Part shown: one piece after another, positions 54,727-64,000 of the stretch
Layout of the letters: each line of letters opens with the position of its first letter
Position numbering within the stretch: the first letter of the stretch is position 1
Source of the DNA: Gracilaria gracilis
Lineage: Eukaryota > Rhodophyta > Florideophyceae > Gracilariales > Gracilariaceae
NCBI GenBank assembly: GCA_030374805.1
Contig: JARGSG010000117.1
Location: 1 to 64,000, forward strand
Reading direction: 5' to 3'
Length of the DNA: 64,000 nucleotides
Program-made: the position numbers and the translations under genes
The notes under the pieces: generated by a model
Told to the model about the DNA's origin: nothing
Databases searched by the model: none
The model's input: only the letters and a program-made list of their open reading frames with translations

Positions 54727-54761
54727 CGCAATGGCAAGCGCATGATGCGCTTGCCATTGCG
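54727..54761. repeat. 35-nt near-perfect palindrome
   Basis: 17-bp perfect arms (CGCAATGGCAAGCGCAT and its complement) around one central G. Overlaps a 20-bp imperfect tandem repeat. Confidence 0.9.
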
Positions 54762-54882
54762 TGCGTGTGCGTTGCGTCGCAATGCAAGCGCTGCGAATTA
54801 AATGAATGGCTGCTATTGCAAACGCACACTCTCTCCCTCCAATCTTCTCCGCCGTGTTGCCCTTCAAATGAATCGAAGAGAT

Positions 54883-55539
54883 TTAGAACATGGAACGCGA
54901 ATCGTCATGATTGGTTGTCGAGCAGGCTAGCGCATAACATTCGTCTTCCACATTGCATACCGAAGTCATGCTGTTTCTCACACCTGCAAAATCGAAACCA
55001 TCCACAGCATGTTTCACGCCATCTCGTTCAACAACTACTATACCGGGAGCACATACGTAAAGCAAGGTTGGTTCTCTAAGCATTACGGCGCTCACAGGCT
55101 CTTTGTCATGTACGACTATGGGCAGCAATATGGTTTCTGACTCTCGTATTATGCCTATGACTGTACCATACCGCTGCCCTCCACCATAAAGAGCTAGTCC
55201 GAAACAGGTACTGTGGACAAAGTTTGACACTTGTGAAACATCTTGAATGGCCACAATCTTTGCATCGTTCCAAGACTTCAATTGATGCCGGAAGTTGTAT
55301 ACATGACTGAACGACTTTGCCACAGAGTGCGAGGAGAACGACTCCAAAGTTTTCCATACTGACACCGTGATGTGGAAGTCGGTCTTCTCAACAAACCCAG
55401 ATGGTTGGTGTGAACGCGGGCGCTTTTTTGTGCGGACTTTCACTTCGATGTTTGCAAAGTGAGTGCTTTCGCCCAACTCATAATGGCCGTGTACTGCACA
55501 CGAGCCTCGATGGTTGTTGGTGATGAAGCCCAAGGTCAT
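54883..55539 (-). CDS. Orphan 218-residue ORF
   Basis: Intact, ATG 55539. Mixed alpha/beta composition: VHGHYELGESTHFANIEVKV, FHITVSVWKTLESF, FGLALYGGGQRYGTVIGII, ILLPIVVHDKEPVSAVML, LLYVCAPGIVVVERDG. Gly-rich strand segments suggest a compact beta domain. No family recognised. Length and lack of stops in moderate GC favour a real gene. Confidence 0.5.
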   Translation of the reverse strand: MTLGFITNNHRGSCAVHGHYELGESTHFANIEVKVRTKKRPRSHQPSGFVEKTDFHITVSVWKTLESFSSHSVAKSFSHVYNFRHQLKSWNDAKIVAIQDVSQVSNFVHSTCFGLALYGGGQRYGTVIGIIRESETILLPIVVHDKEPVSAVMLREPTLLYVCAPGIVVVERDGVKHAVDGFDFAGVRNSMTSVCNVEDECYALACSTTNHDDSRSMF

Positions 55540-55707
55540 CTCTGGCGACTCTTCTTAAGGTCTTCTTGAAGGCACAGGTTAACGGTGCGCACATTGAGGA
55601 ATGCATTACTTGTACAGTATCTCGAGAGAGAGAGACGTTTGTTTACTTCGGATGGGGCGCAGTATCTCTAGTTCTTTCTTTGTCGACAACTTGAAGAATA
55701 CTACAAA

Positions 55708-56091
55708 TTGTATTTCATCCTTTTCACACCGCAGAAAATGATGTTACGCAAGTACGATGACTTCTTCCAATGCTATATAATGCCAGTCCAACTTCATGCG
55801 GATCAAAACCTCATCCGAGATGTTGCGCACCTGATCATGTTCTACCCTAAAAGTACAAGTTCAGGCCTGAATCGGTATATGTACAGAGCAATCGAGGGAC
55901 GAGATGAAATAGGCCTAGACTCCTTGATCGTCAACATTAACCAACATCCCGCTCTTATAATACCAGACATTACGCTCCCTAACGAACGTTTCCATTTCGA
56001 GAAATCAAAGATTCAGTTGGAGGGATTGCGCTCCGGAATAGCAAACCTGCTTGAAAGAAAGCAAAACTTGATTGGCTTACACCAAAATTAG
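55708..56091 (+). CDS. Orphan 127-residue ORF
   Basis: ATG 55708 (alternatives 55738, 55741). Encodes KYDDFFQCYIMPVQLHADQN, LIMFYPKSTSSGLNRYMYR, GLDSLIVNINQHPALIIPD and a helical end (LRSGIANLLERKQNLIGL). Family unknown. Divergent from the gene at 54883-55539 with 168 bp between starts, so a shared promoter is possible. Confidence 0.4.
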   Translation: MYFILFTPQKMMLRKYDDFFQCYIMPVQLHADQNLIRDVAHLIMFYPKSTSSGLNRYMYRAIEGRDEIGLDSLIVNINQHPALIIPDITLPNERFHFEKSKIQLEGLRSGIANLLERKQNLIGLHQN

Positions 56092-56400
56092 CGCGCGTTG
56101 ATCGATTTCAAAGTCGTTTAGCGAGAGCCGGGCACTTCCAAGCCGCGATCGTGAACAACTCGCTTGCAAAGCTCTCAGACTGACACACGAACCGTTTGTC
56201 AATCTACCTCTGCAGCCGAAAGAGCCTGCGACTCAACTGCAACAAGCGCCTTGAAACGGTCAGCAACAGAGCAGCCGCCCACCGCTCTGCCAATTGGGCA
56301 CAAGAGCGCTCTTCGTCAACCCCCCTCCCGCCGACGTGCAAGCGCAACCAGCCCCGCGTTCCACGCAGATCGCCGGCACGAACCCTCATCCCACGCAAGC
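56092..56400. other. Leader region before the DDRGK1 relic
   Basis: GC-rich, nothing recognised. Confidence 0.5.
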
Positions 56401-56697
56401 ATGGCGCTGACGTTGCTCGAACTACTGCAGCTGCTGGCCGTGTTGGCGAGCCTGCTCGCGTCGGTGGCGCTGCCGCACCGCGTGCGAAGCGCACTACTGC
56501 AGCCGATTTACTGGCTGACGCGGCTGGAGCAGGCCGCGAGCTGAGGTGGTTCTTTGACGACCGCGGCAAGATTGTGTACGTGTCAGGCAAGGAGATGGAG
56601 CTGGTGGCGCGCTTTCTCGAACGCAGGGGTCGTATCAGTATCCTAGGAGCTGGCGAGCGAGAGCAGTCGACTGCTGCGGCTGGACGTGACGTTCTAG
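56401..56697 (+). pseudogene. DDRGK1: DDRGK1/UFBP1 (ufmylation) with middle missing and two frame shifts
   Basis: DDRGK1 is an ER-membrane adaptor of the UFM1 pathway. ATG 56401 gives an N-terminal hydrophobic anchor (LTLLELLQLLAVLASLLASV). The frame then closes at 56542, while the neighbouring frame continues with the diagnostic motif WFFDDRGKIVYVSGKEM (DDRGK at 56556-56570) and VARFLERRGRISI. It returns to the first frame near 56642 for ELASESSRLLRLDVTF-TAG, the usual end. The long Lys/Glu-rich coiled coil between anchor and DDRGK domain (about 150-200 residues in relatives) is absent. Start and stop are in the same frame, and the two shifts compensate. Confidence 0.8.
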
Positions 56698-58027
56698 CGG
56701 CGCGTGCGTTAATAGCAGCGCGCGCGCGGAAGCCCGTGCGTGCGTGTGGTGTTTTGTATGTTTGCGAGCGGTGATGGTGGCCGTGGTGATGGTGATGGTG
56801 TTGTTGATGAGGGTGGTGGTGGTGCAATGAACTCGGGTGTGGTGGTGTAGCAAAGAATTTTGGACGCGACGCGACGCGACGCTGCGGCGATGTACGCACG
56901 CACGCAGTCGCACGGGCGCCAGCAACCAAGCCAGTAGCAAGCGGCAATGAGACCGCCACGTACACACACCGACGCAGCAAGCAAAAAAAGGGCCGCTCAA
57001 AGCGGGCAGCGGGAGGCGCGACGGCGGCCGGCTGGCCACCTCGAAGCTCAGCGCAGTGAACTTTTGCGTGACGGCGGCGACCGCCACCGCCGGCCATGCG
57101 GGCGGTGGCGTCCACAAAGTAGCGCGACTTGTCCAAGCGCCGCAGCGCAAAGCGCGGCGACGCAGGCAGCGCCACCAGTGGGGGGGCGGCGCAGTGCGCC
57201 CGGCATCAAGAACGGGATTAGACGGCGAGGCGTCGGCGGCGCGTTTACGGCACAAATGTGGGCTGGGGTGTAGCGGAGACGGTTTTGTATAGAAATGCTG
57301 GACGATGCGATGGGCGGTTCCTCACTGGGTGTGGAAAACTGAATCACGACGCTTTAGGTGCGCGGGGCATGAGCGTGCGCCACGCGCGCCCGCGCTCCCA
57401 CGCCCACTCGTGAGTCACGAGTTGCGAGTGTTGACTCGAGGTACCGCGGTACCAACGGTAGCCAAGCGGCTATTGGCGCGACGCGTAGATATGCTGAGCC
57501 AGTCTCGAGAGCGCCATGGGGCGCGCTATATAAGAGCGGCCGCCGCGCTGTGGCGCCTAACGCGGCGCCCTTGTGGCAGCTGCCGCCGTGCGGGGCGCTA
57601 CGCGCCTCTTCGCGCGCTCCACTGGCGCGTTGTCCGCAGCGCAAGCGTTTGCGTCGTGGCGGCTGTGCAACGGCGCCGGCGCGCCGGTCTCAACGACCTG
57701 CAGCGCGCCGCGCGCACGGTTACGCAAGCTGTTGCGCCGCGCGCCGTGGCGCGCGCCATCCGCGAGGGCGCGAATGCGCGCCGCGCCGCACCGCACCGCG
57801 TGGTGTGCCGCGTGGTCGTGGTGCGCCGCGTTGCGTGCTGGCGCGCGCGGGCGCCTCCACGCCCGCACACCGGCGCGCAACGCTCACAGAGCGCGCTGAC
57901 GGCGGCGAAAACAAACTTTATGACGCAGGGAAGCACTCGCGTGAGCGCGCAAAGACAGCCGCGCCACTGCGCGTGGCGCATCAAGTGACAGCAACGCGCC
58001 GCCTCGGTGGAGGCGGAATGCCCACTG
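56698..58027. other. GC-rich, no supported gene
   Basis: Long Ala/Arg frames on both strands (for example 57305-57988 plus) lack motifs. A GGTGAT-type simple repeat is at 56773-56820. Confidence 0.45.
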
Positions 58028-58640
58028 TCAGGCCAAATGGGTGGCGACGCCGCCAAAGTTGCGCGTAACGTACTTGAGCATGTGCTCCATCACCTCTCGT
58101 GGCGCGCCAAGCCACTGAGGTGGCGACTGGCCGTGTAGCACCAAGCGCTTCTCGTAATCAACGCGCAGTTGACACGCAGCTTCATCCGCCCACATGGCGT
58201 CACTGGGTCCACAATCGAGCACCACATCACGTTGACACACTCCTAACAGCGACAACAACAAGGCAGATAATAGGCCTGTTCGACTTTTGCCAGCGCTGCA
58301 GAAGATGGGCCGTTGGTATGGTCTGCTACGGGGCTTGTGACAGTACGCAAGCCACGCGCGATTTAGGCACCATCGGCTTCCACAAGGATCTGGTGGAGCA
58401 GGGTGAGTCTACCTATATCCACCTCTCTGACGACGGTGCGTATCGCTCTCAGCGGGTTGGCCACCACCCTCGCCGCCAGCGTGAACATCTGCGGCGTATC
58501 CAACACGAGACACCAACACCAAATCATCGTAAGCGCGCTCGTCCTTGGAGCGCAAATCAAGCAACACCGAAGCGTCTTTCGACAACCCCACGAGGGCCAC
58601 GCCGCGCTACATGCGCCCCGCGCGCAGCAGAGGCGACGCG
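58028..58640 (-). pseudogene. CX5R tyrosine/dual-specificity phosphatase relic (Y_phosphatase3-like)
   Basis: Segments in order: VGLSKDASVLLDLRSKDERAY (the DLRS block), then in another frame TPQMFTLAARVVANPLRAIR and LLHQILVEADG, then back in the first frame IFCSAGKSRTGLLSALLL with catalytic Cys at 58298-58300 and Arg at 58280-58282 (C-x5-R; the usual preceding His is Phe), and APREVMEHMLKYVTRNFGG near the end. TAG at 58409 and the frame change show it is broken. The C-terminus is short compared with the fragment at 45.7 kb. The family removes phosphate from proteins or inositol phosphates; substrate unknown. Confidence 0.75.
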
Positions 58641-59680
58641 GAAGAAAAATCGCGCGCCTTCGGCAGACCGTTGCACCCCGTGAGATGCGTGTGAAGTGCA
58701 CCACACATGGCGACGAGAACGCCATGTCGGGTACGCGTGACGCACACAGGCGCGCCGAAGCGGCGCACGCAGACCGGGGCGTAGCGGCGGCCCGGGGAGG
58801 AAGAGCAGCATCGTCAGCGGCGACGACGACATGGCTGCGAGGGGGGAGAGGGAAACGACGGCGGGTGGGGCGAACAGAACGCGTCGGCCGCGGTGCACCG
58901 CCTGTGCTGGAGCAGAGCTGCATTGGCGGCGCGTGTTTGGGTGGCGAGCGACGCTGCGCCAACGATTCGCTCGAATCCGTGCTCAAATAAACGCGCCGCG
59001 CGCCGCCCGCGCGCGAGCGTTTGCCAGCGCGCCCTGCCAGCGTGCCTTGCCCACGCGCCCGCCACCATCCCCCCCCCCCCCCACTTCCCCCCGCCATGCA
59101 CAATGCCGTGCTCCACAGCCGCCTCCGCGCCCGCCGCCACTGCGGCTCGCTGCTGTTTGGCGGCGCATCGCACGCGTGCTCGATCGCCACTTCGACGCCG
59201 GACACTCCCGCGTGTCCAACACGATTCGCCTGCTGCCCGCCGCGCTTTCGGCTGGCGGCGCTGCCTCTCGTACGCGTGCGTTTGGCATCGGGGTGGGCGA
59301 AGTCGTGGTCGTGCTGTTCGCGCTGCGCGTCTTGTTTGCGCGGCTGTTATGATGCGGCGGTACGTGTTTGTTTTGGAGCGTCTCACTGCTGAGCTCCATG
59401 CGCTCCGCGCGTAAGTCGATGGCGCTGATGAGCATGTTCGCCTTCGTCACGCCCGTCGTGGCATGCACCACCGCCGTCATCATCGTCCCCAATTGCCGAT
59501 ACGTCCACGCCAAGCCCGCGTGCAGCGTCAAATGGCGGCCCGCGAAGCAGGCAAACGTACCAAGCACGCCGCCCCACAACGCGATCGCCACCGCCAGTCG
59601 CACTCCGCCATGGTACTTGAGCCAGAGCGCTTCGAATCGTCGAGACGCGCCACCGCCACCAACGCCCTCCTCCACCTTAG
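58641..59680. other. GC-rich, no firm gene
   Basis: C-run of about 12 at 59070-59082. A minus frame at 59390-59690 is hydrophobic (VRLAVAIALWGGVLGTFA) and could be a membrane-protein fragment, not assigned. Confidence 0.35.
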
Positions 59681-60019
59681 TGCGCACATGACTATACGCT
59701 TGGCGTCTCCGTCTTCGTCATCGCCCTCACGCTTTACGACCTGTTACGCTACTTCAGTCCGTCCCACGTCTTCCCCCGAAACATCTTTTCAAACCTTCCG
59801 TCCGCCAGGCACTACAACCACACGCCGCTGGTGCTGCTTCCCAAGCCGTCTGCGTTGCCGCTTGCGTGGGTCAAACACACTCTGCTGCATCTCGAGTCGG
59901 ACGTCGTGCGCACACACGATCTCGATGCTGCCTTCTTCATCCGTTTCTTGGCAACGCAGACCAAGTTGTGTGCGCGCAGCAACCACGCATACAGCAGTGC
60001 CTACAGTGCATGTCCATGA
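59681..60019 (+). pseudogene. OSCA/TMEM63 (CSC1-like) cation channel, N-terminal fragment
   Basis: About 112 codons: a transmembrane helix (LGVSVFVIALTLYDLLRYF), then a stretch typical of the first cytosolic loop, LPLAWVKHTLLHLESDVVRTHDLDAAFFIRFLATQTKL, matching the W...E.D......LDA..FLRFL pattern of the RSN1-type N-terminus. No in-frame ATG, and the similarity stops before the next helix. The rest of the ~700-residue channel is not seen. Family assignment is by pattern only. Confidence 0.5.
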
Positions 60020-60044
60020 TGGTATAGAGTGATGAAAGCACAAG

Positions 60045-62065
60045 CTTGGCGGTAAGGCGAAGAAGCCGAGCTACAAACGTCACGGACGATGGACACTGGG
60101 CGATGCCGCGGCAGCCGCTGAGCTGGTGGCGACGGAGCGCTTACGTAACGGTAAAGCTCGTGCGCTAATATCAGTTGGCGCACTCGTCTTCTGTGGCTTC
60201 TGTCCCCTGCTTGCACCTCACTTGACGGCCAACTCGTGCTAGTGTCGGCCTCCGCGTACTTTTCAGAGATGTTTCTCATTAATCTCAAGGCGCAATATGT
60301 CGATCTTATCGTCACCATGTTGTCAGGTGTTGCCGAACTATGTCTTTATGGTTCCACGTTCGCTTTTAACAGCTACGCCGAATGTGACGCTCTCAAACGA
60401 AGGAAACAGGTTAGAGTACGTCGTTATATCTCTCGAACCAAGTTTCTCGCCGTAGTTGCAATGCTTGTCTTCATCATTCTAGAAGTTATCCTGTCCTCTT
60501 TCAGTGATCCTGACTTCTCTCGTGAGGAACAACGTCGTCCTTGTCTCGCCGTTGATAGGTTCGACATAAGAAATGGTTCTGTCTTCAACCTCACAACTGA
60601 TTCCGTCATGATTATATGCACTCGTGTTGTTGGTCAAAACGTCGTGTCATGTTTATCCCAGTCTTCCCATCGCTGGTGCCACTGTGCGTGTGCGGTGGCC
60701 ATGTCGCCTGTGTCTGCGTTCGCCCGACCTTGTACACGCGTGGTCCTCCGTTCTTGGGGTTCTCATTATCGCAGTAGGGGGTCCGTGCGGGTTTTACCAG
60801 CGCGTTGAGGGTAGTCGCAGGTGATGATGGGCCGTACTGCTGTGCTCCAATGCAAGAGTCGGTTCAAGGAATATATGTTCTCTCCTCTTAACACTTTCTC
60901 CTACTCTTTTCTTTGTTTTTCCTTTCGAAGAGCTTCCATCGCTTTTGAAGCCATTCCCACATCATGCGCCGCAGAGGAGTTTGTTCACTCATAATGAGTT
61001 TGCAGCATGCGGGTGACGGTGAGTCATCGTTTTGACTTCTGATGCAGAAGGTGCCGCCAGTGGAAACCCGCAAATTCTCACCAGCTTACAATGCTCTGCT
61101 TTCTCAGGTTTACCTCTTAGCTTCGAAGACTGTCTCTGACAGGAACCCTTTAAAGAGTGTGGTTGACAGAGACACCGAGACGCTGGAATGATCCGGCTCT
61201 CAGCGACTTTGGTTGCGACGTGCTACAACTGGGCAGATAACCATGAAGGAGAAGGATTATTCTCAGCACACCGTACGCACAAGGATGATGACGCTGGGCG
61301 CATCATCATCAGCTACAGGCAGCAGGAGTACGGACGGGACCGCATCACATTTGATGACTGGACTTGCGCCGTGCATGCCATCAAGAGTGTCGTGCACGCA
61401 TACGGGTGGACTCACACAAGGTTCTGGACGGACTCGCGGCTGCGGCGGTATTCTAGAAAAACGCTGGAACTCAAAGACTTGGAATGGGCAGAGGTTGGAC
61501 TCGACCCGTACCCGTAGGGGCCGGTCGTTGTGCTCAACCTCGCGCGAAAGACGAGCATCTCTGGTCGTTTCTGGTTAACTGTGGAGCGGAAGACGGGTGC
61601 GCACTACTACGGCACTTGGGTAACGGACGATACGGGGGATAGTGTGTATTATACGATTCCGAAGGGCGACGAGCTGTACTCGAGGGCGATTGTGACGTCG
61701 GTTGGCACAAGACAATGATCACCTGGGCGTCGGACCGCGAGGAGGTGCTCGACCTCGAATGGGACCAGCTCGAAGTCACAGACGTAGAGCACGCACTGCG
61801 CGTGCTGCGCGAGCCGATGACGTTTGAAGCACGCGAGGACATTGTGGATGAGGATATCCGAGAAGTGGTAATCGCGGAGAAGGGCGCAACTCTAGGGTGG
61901 TGTGGCGAAGTAGAGGCACTGGTCGACCCGCCCGCTCTAGCACAGGTGTTTAATGCGGTTGGGGAGGTGTGGCACAACACACCGCTGATGGTGGTTGAAA
62001 CGGAGGTTGTGGTCGAGAACACGACGATAACAGTTGTTTTGTTTCAGGGAGCGAAACAGAGATGA
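60045..62065 (+). pseudogene. Unknown multi-pass membrane protein, several frame breaks
   Basis: Consecutive coding-like segments in changing frames: ALISVGALVFCGFCPLLAP (60150-60230); SAYFSEMFLINLKAQYVDL and FLAVVAMLVFIILEVILSSF (60240-60640); SPAYNALLSQVYLLASKTVS (61070-61170); a soluble part with DDAGRIIISYRQQEYGRD and WTCAVHAIKSVVHAYGW, a TAG at 61515-61517, then FWLTVERKTGAHYYGTWV; and WASDREEVLDLEWDQLEV to 62065. The order and spacing suggest one gene with at least four breaks. Family not recognised. Confidence 0.45.
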
Positions 62066-62370
62066 GGTTTGCTGGATTGCTAAACGGCTGTGTGTTGACA
62101 AGGGGGGGGGAGATCCGCGCGCGGTCCGTCCCGAGGCTGGTCGATGTGGATTATGCGCAGAATCTCACAAAACAGTCACAGGCACTGATTGTCGACCTTG
62201 ACAATACCCTGCCACAATGGTTATCCGCCTTGACGCCGGAGAGCAGCGCGAGACGATGTTGATCGTCATCATGATCATTCCCGTGCATGACATATGCATA
62301 TCGATAGGACTGTCGCGTGAGAAGCTGAACCTACGTTCTGTCTGGTCCATATCCATACTGCAAGTGAACT
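62066..62370. other. No supported gene
   Basis: Includes a G9 run near 62102-62110. Confidence 0.5.
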
Positions 62371-62760
62371 TCAATGTTTCAATATCCAGCCACATCGAAT
62401 GAACTGAGCGTCTAGCACAATGCGCAAAAAGCGAAAGCCGAGCAAACAAGGTGAACGCTGTGGAAATCGCGCTACGTCTTCGAACGATTCGTAGACCACG
62501 TCGGTCTTTGTCTTACAAGGCTTGCGATCGAGCGATCCATACATTCCGAGCATGACCACAAGGAACGACCGTTACTCCACGAAGTCCCATGTCGCGGTTC
62601 ATTGCCCGTGTGCGCCTCACAAAGCGCCGTCTGCGCAGCTGGAGCTCAAGCCACGCCGAGCGCGTGCTTGCCACCGTGTACTCTCGCACGGCCGCATGAA
62701 CTCGTCGCCGCTTTGAGCGAATGCGGTGATGTGGGCGATGACGAGACGAGCGCAGCAGGC
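62371..62760 (-). pseudogene. Unrecognised coding-like fragment
   Basis: VVMLGMYGSLDRKPCKTKTD, VVYESFEDVARFP in one frame, preceded in another by AMNRDMGLRGVTVV. Looks like a broken gene piece. No family recognised. Confidence 0.3.
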
Positions 62761-63715
62761 TGCGGGCGCTGGTGAATTGCGCGCTCACTTGCGGAGTACA
62801 CGGTGTCGGGGATCAGGAGAGGCGCGGGCGGCGCGCGGTGCGACATCCAACTGGCGCATCTCTTCCAGTCGCGCCGCGGGCGGGGGAGGTGGCGATCTGC
62901 GGCGGCGCTAGCAGCGGCGTGTGGCGCTCGCGCAGGCACTAGCGGTGGCGAAATCGCGCGCCAACGCAATCCACCATTGCCTCACGCGCGGCGGGAGAGG
63001 CGTCACGACATGAGGGTGTCGGCGGCAGAGGCGTGTGGCGTCGACGTCGACGTGAGCGCCTTCGCTTGCCGTAGCCGTGCGGAGCCGTAACGACGTGCGG
63101 AGCGTAGAGCGCGTCAGGCATTCAATCGAATTAGCTGACAGCTTACACACGTACGACAGGTCTTACATGCAGCGTTTCTGCAAAGTGAGAAACATCTCGC
63201 ATGCGTTCACGCTTGAATTCATGTCAAGCACGAACTCGCACCAGACAATGTCGCCAATGACTTTGTACCGCGGCGGTGAACGCTTTCGACAGAGAGCAAA
63301 AAAGTACTTCACGCACCTGTGGCTTCAAGTGGTAGTCCCAGTTCTGATCTGACAAAAGTCAATGACCTGCGTCGTGGCGGCATCGTTGCCGTGCTCGTCG
63401 GCGATGCTCTCACGAGGCGATCTTCAGACAGCTGATCTCAAACGCACACGTTCAGCACACAGCCTACCAACGGTAACACATGCCAGTGCTCGTGCATATG
63501 CGCCGTGGCATGTTGAGCCCATATAACTTTACTTGGCCGTAAACAAATGTCAACACGAGACTATCTACAGCTACGAGAAACAAGAGAGCACCTGTGACTG
63601 TGGGGGAAATCTGCAGAACGTACTGGCTTGACTTGTTGGAGTCCTGGGTGTGGTGAAATGTAGGGACCACATCTCCACCGCGTCGCGGATGGAAACGATG
63701 TGTCCATTGGCTGTC
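62761..63715. other. No supported gene
   Basis: GC-rich to 63.1 kb, then mixed. Nothing recognised. Confidence 0.45.
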
Positions 63716-63800
63716 GTACCACGCCGAGCACGCTGACGCCGAGCACGCTGACGCCGAGCACGCTGACGCCGAGCACGCTGACGCCGAGCACGCTGACGGC
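63716..63800. repeat. 15-bp tandem repeat (about 5-6 copies)
   Basis: Unit ACGCCGAGCACGCTG. In frame on both strands (VSVLG repeated on minus, TPSTL on plus). No supporting gene context. Confidence 0.9.
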
Positions 63801-64000
63801 GAGCAAGCTCGAGCTGAGGATACCGAAAGTGAGGGTGTGGTTCCCCACCTTACGCAAACGCCCAATGTCTCCCCTTCACCAAAGTGGCGACGCTTCCATG
63901 TCGCCGTACGCGACCGAACCGTCGCACACCGTGTGTCGCATTCGCTAGAGCGGCAGTGGAGAAGCCACATCTTCCTGAAGCGCATCGGCGGGCCGCGCAG
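63801..64000. other. Window end, nothing recognised
   Basis: No feature supported in the last 200 bp. Confidence 0.5.

Noticed and set aside
9269-61517. UAG codon reassignment
   Set aside because: Expected residues at the sites differ (Glu, Lys), and several intact genes end in TAG, so ordinary nonsense mutation is simpler. Kept only as a low-interest check.
63464-63985. ORFs with ACSAS or VSVLG repeats
   Set aside because: Generated by the 15-bp tandem repeat, open on both strands; no supporting domain.

Overview
The window is eukaryotic nuclear DNA. Spliced genes are visible with GT-AG introns of 54-103 nt, and several introns carry a strict branch-point-like CTAAC box. There are no operons or bacterial ribosome sites. 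The recognisable proteins include eIF2B-gamma, a FAS1 + Hedgehog-type Hint protein, a DDRGK1/UFBP1 relic, an OSCA/TMEM63 relic, a CRTAC1-like FG-GAP/ASPIC-UnbV relic, a pyruvate phosphate dikinase relic and a PAM2 protein. A Uma2 domain, best known from cyanobacteria, is also present. This mix fits an algal or other protist genome. A red alga is my best guess, but that is inference and not proven.

Layout. 1-7968: edge of a satellite array (326/331-bp monomers with a five-monomer higher-order period). 8094-9819: unknown spliced gene at the array edge. 10142-13700: complete PIF/Harbinger transposon with 23-bp perfect inverted ends and a TTA target duplication. Its Myb-like partner ORF is intact, but its transposase has a TAG where the catalytic Glu is expected. 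14-20.8 kb: TatD relic, Uma2 gene, PAM2 gene, WD40 relic, a two-exon orphan gene and a second DDE transposase. 20.9-22.7 kb: EIF2B3, preceded by regularly spaced CACGTG boxes, a hairpin and a GCN repeat, and frame-broken by a 31-bp tandem duplication. 23.0-25.1 kb: secreted FAS1-Hog protein. 26.4-27.4 kb: APH-like kinase. 29-38.3 kb: GC-rich, minisatellite-laden, with two small spliced genes and a three-exon zinc-finger gene. 39-45 kb: mostly unrecognised, with one orphan secretory gene. 45.7-64 kb: dense in gene relics (PTP twice, CRTAC1-like, PPDK, DDRGK1, OSCA, an unknown membrane protein) among a few intact orphan ORFs.

Many recognisable genes are broken by one-base indels, several of them at homopolymers (A7, C5, A6, A4). 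Part of the damage could therefore be assembly error. The in-frame stops, the 31-bp duplication, the 1.63-kb insertion flanked by 171-bp direct repeats, and the truncations are not typical read errors and suggest real decay or repeat-driven rearrangement. The genes do not form a pathway. The window reads as a repeat-rich chromosomal region (possibly pericentromeric or subtelomeric, inferred only from the satellite) with a few live genes, transposons and many relics.
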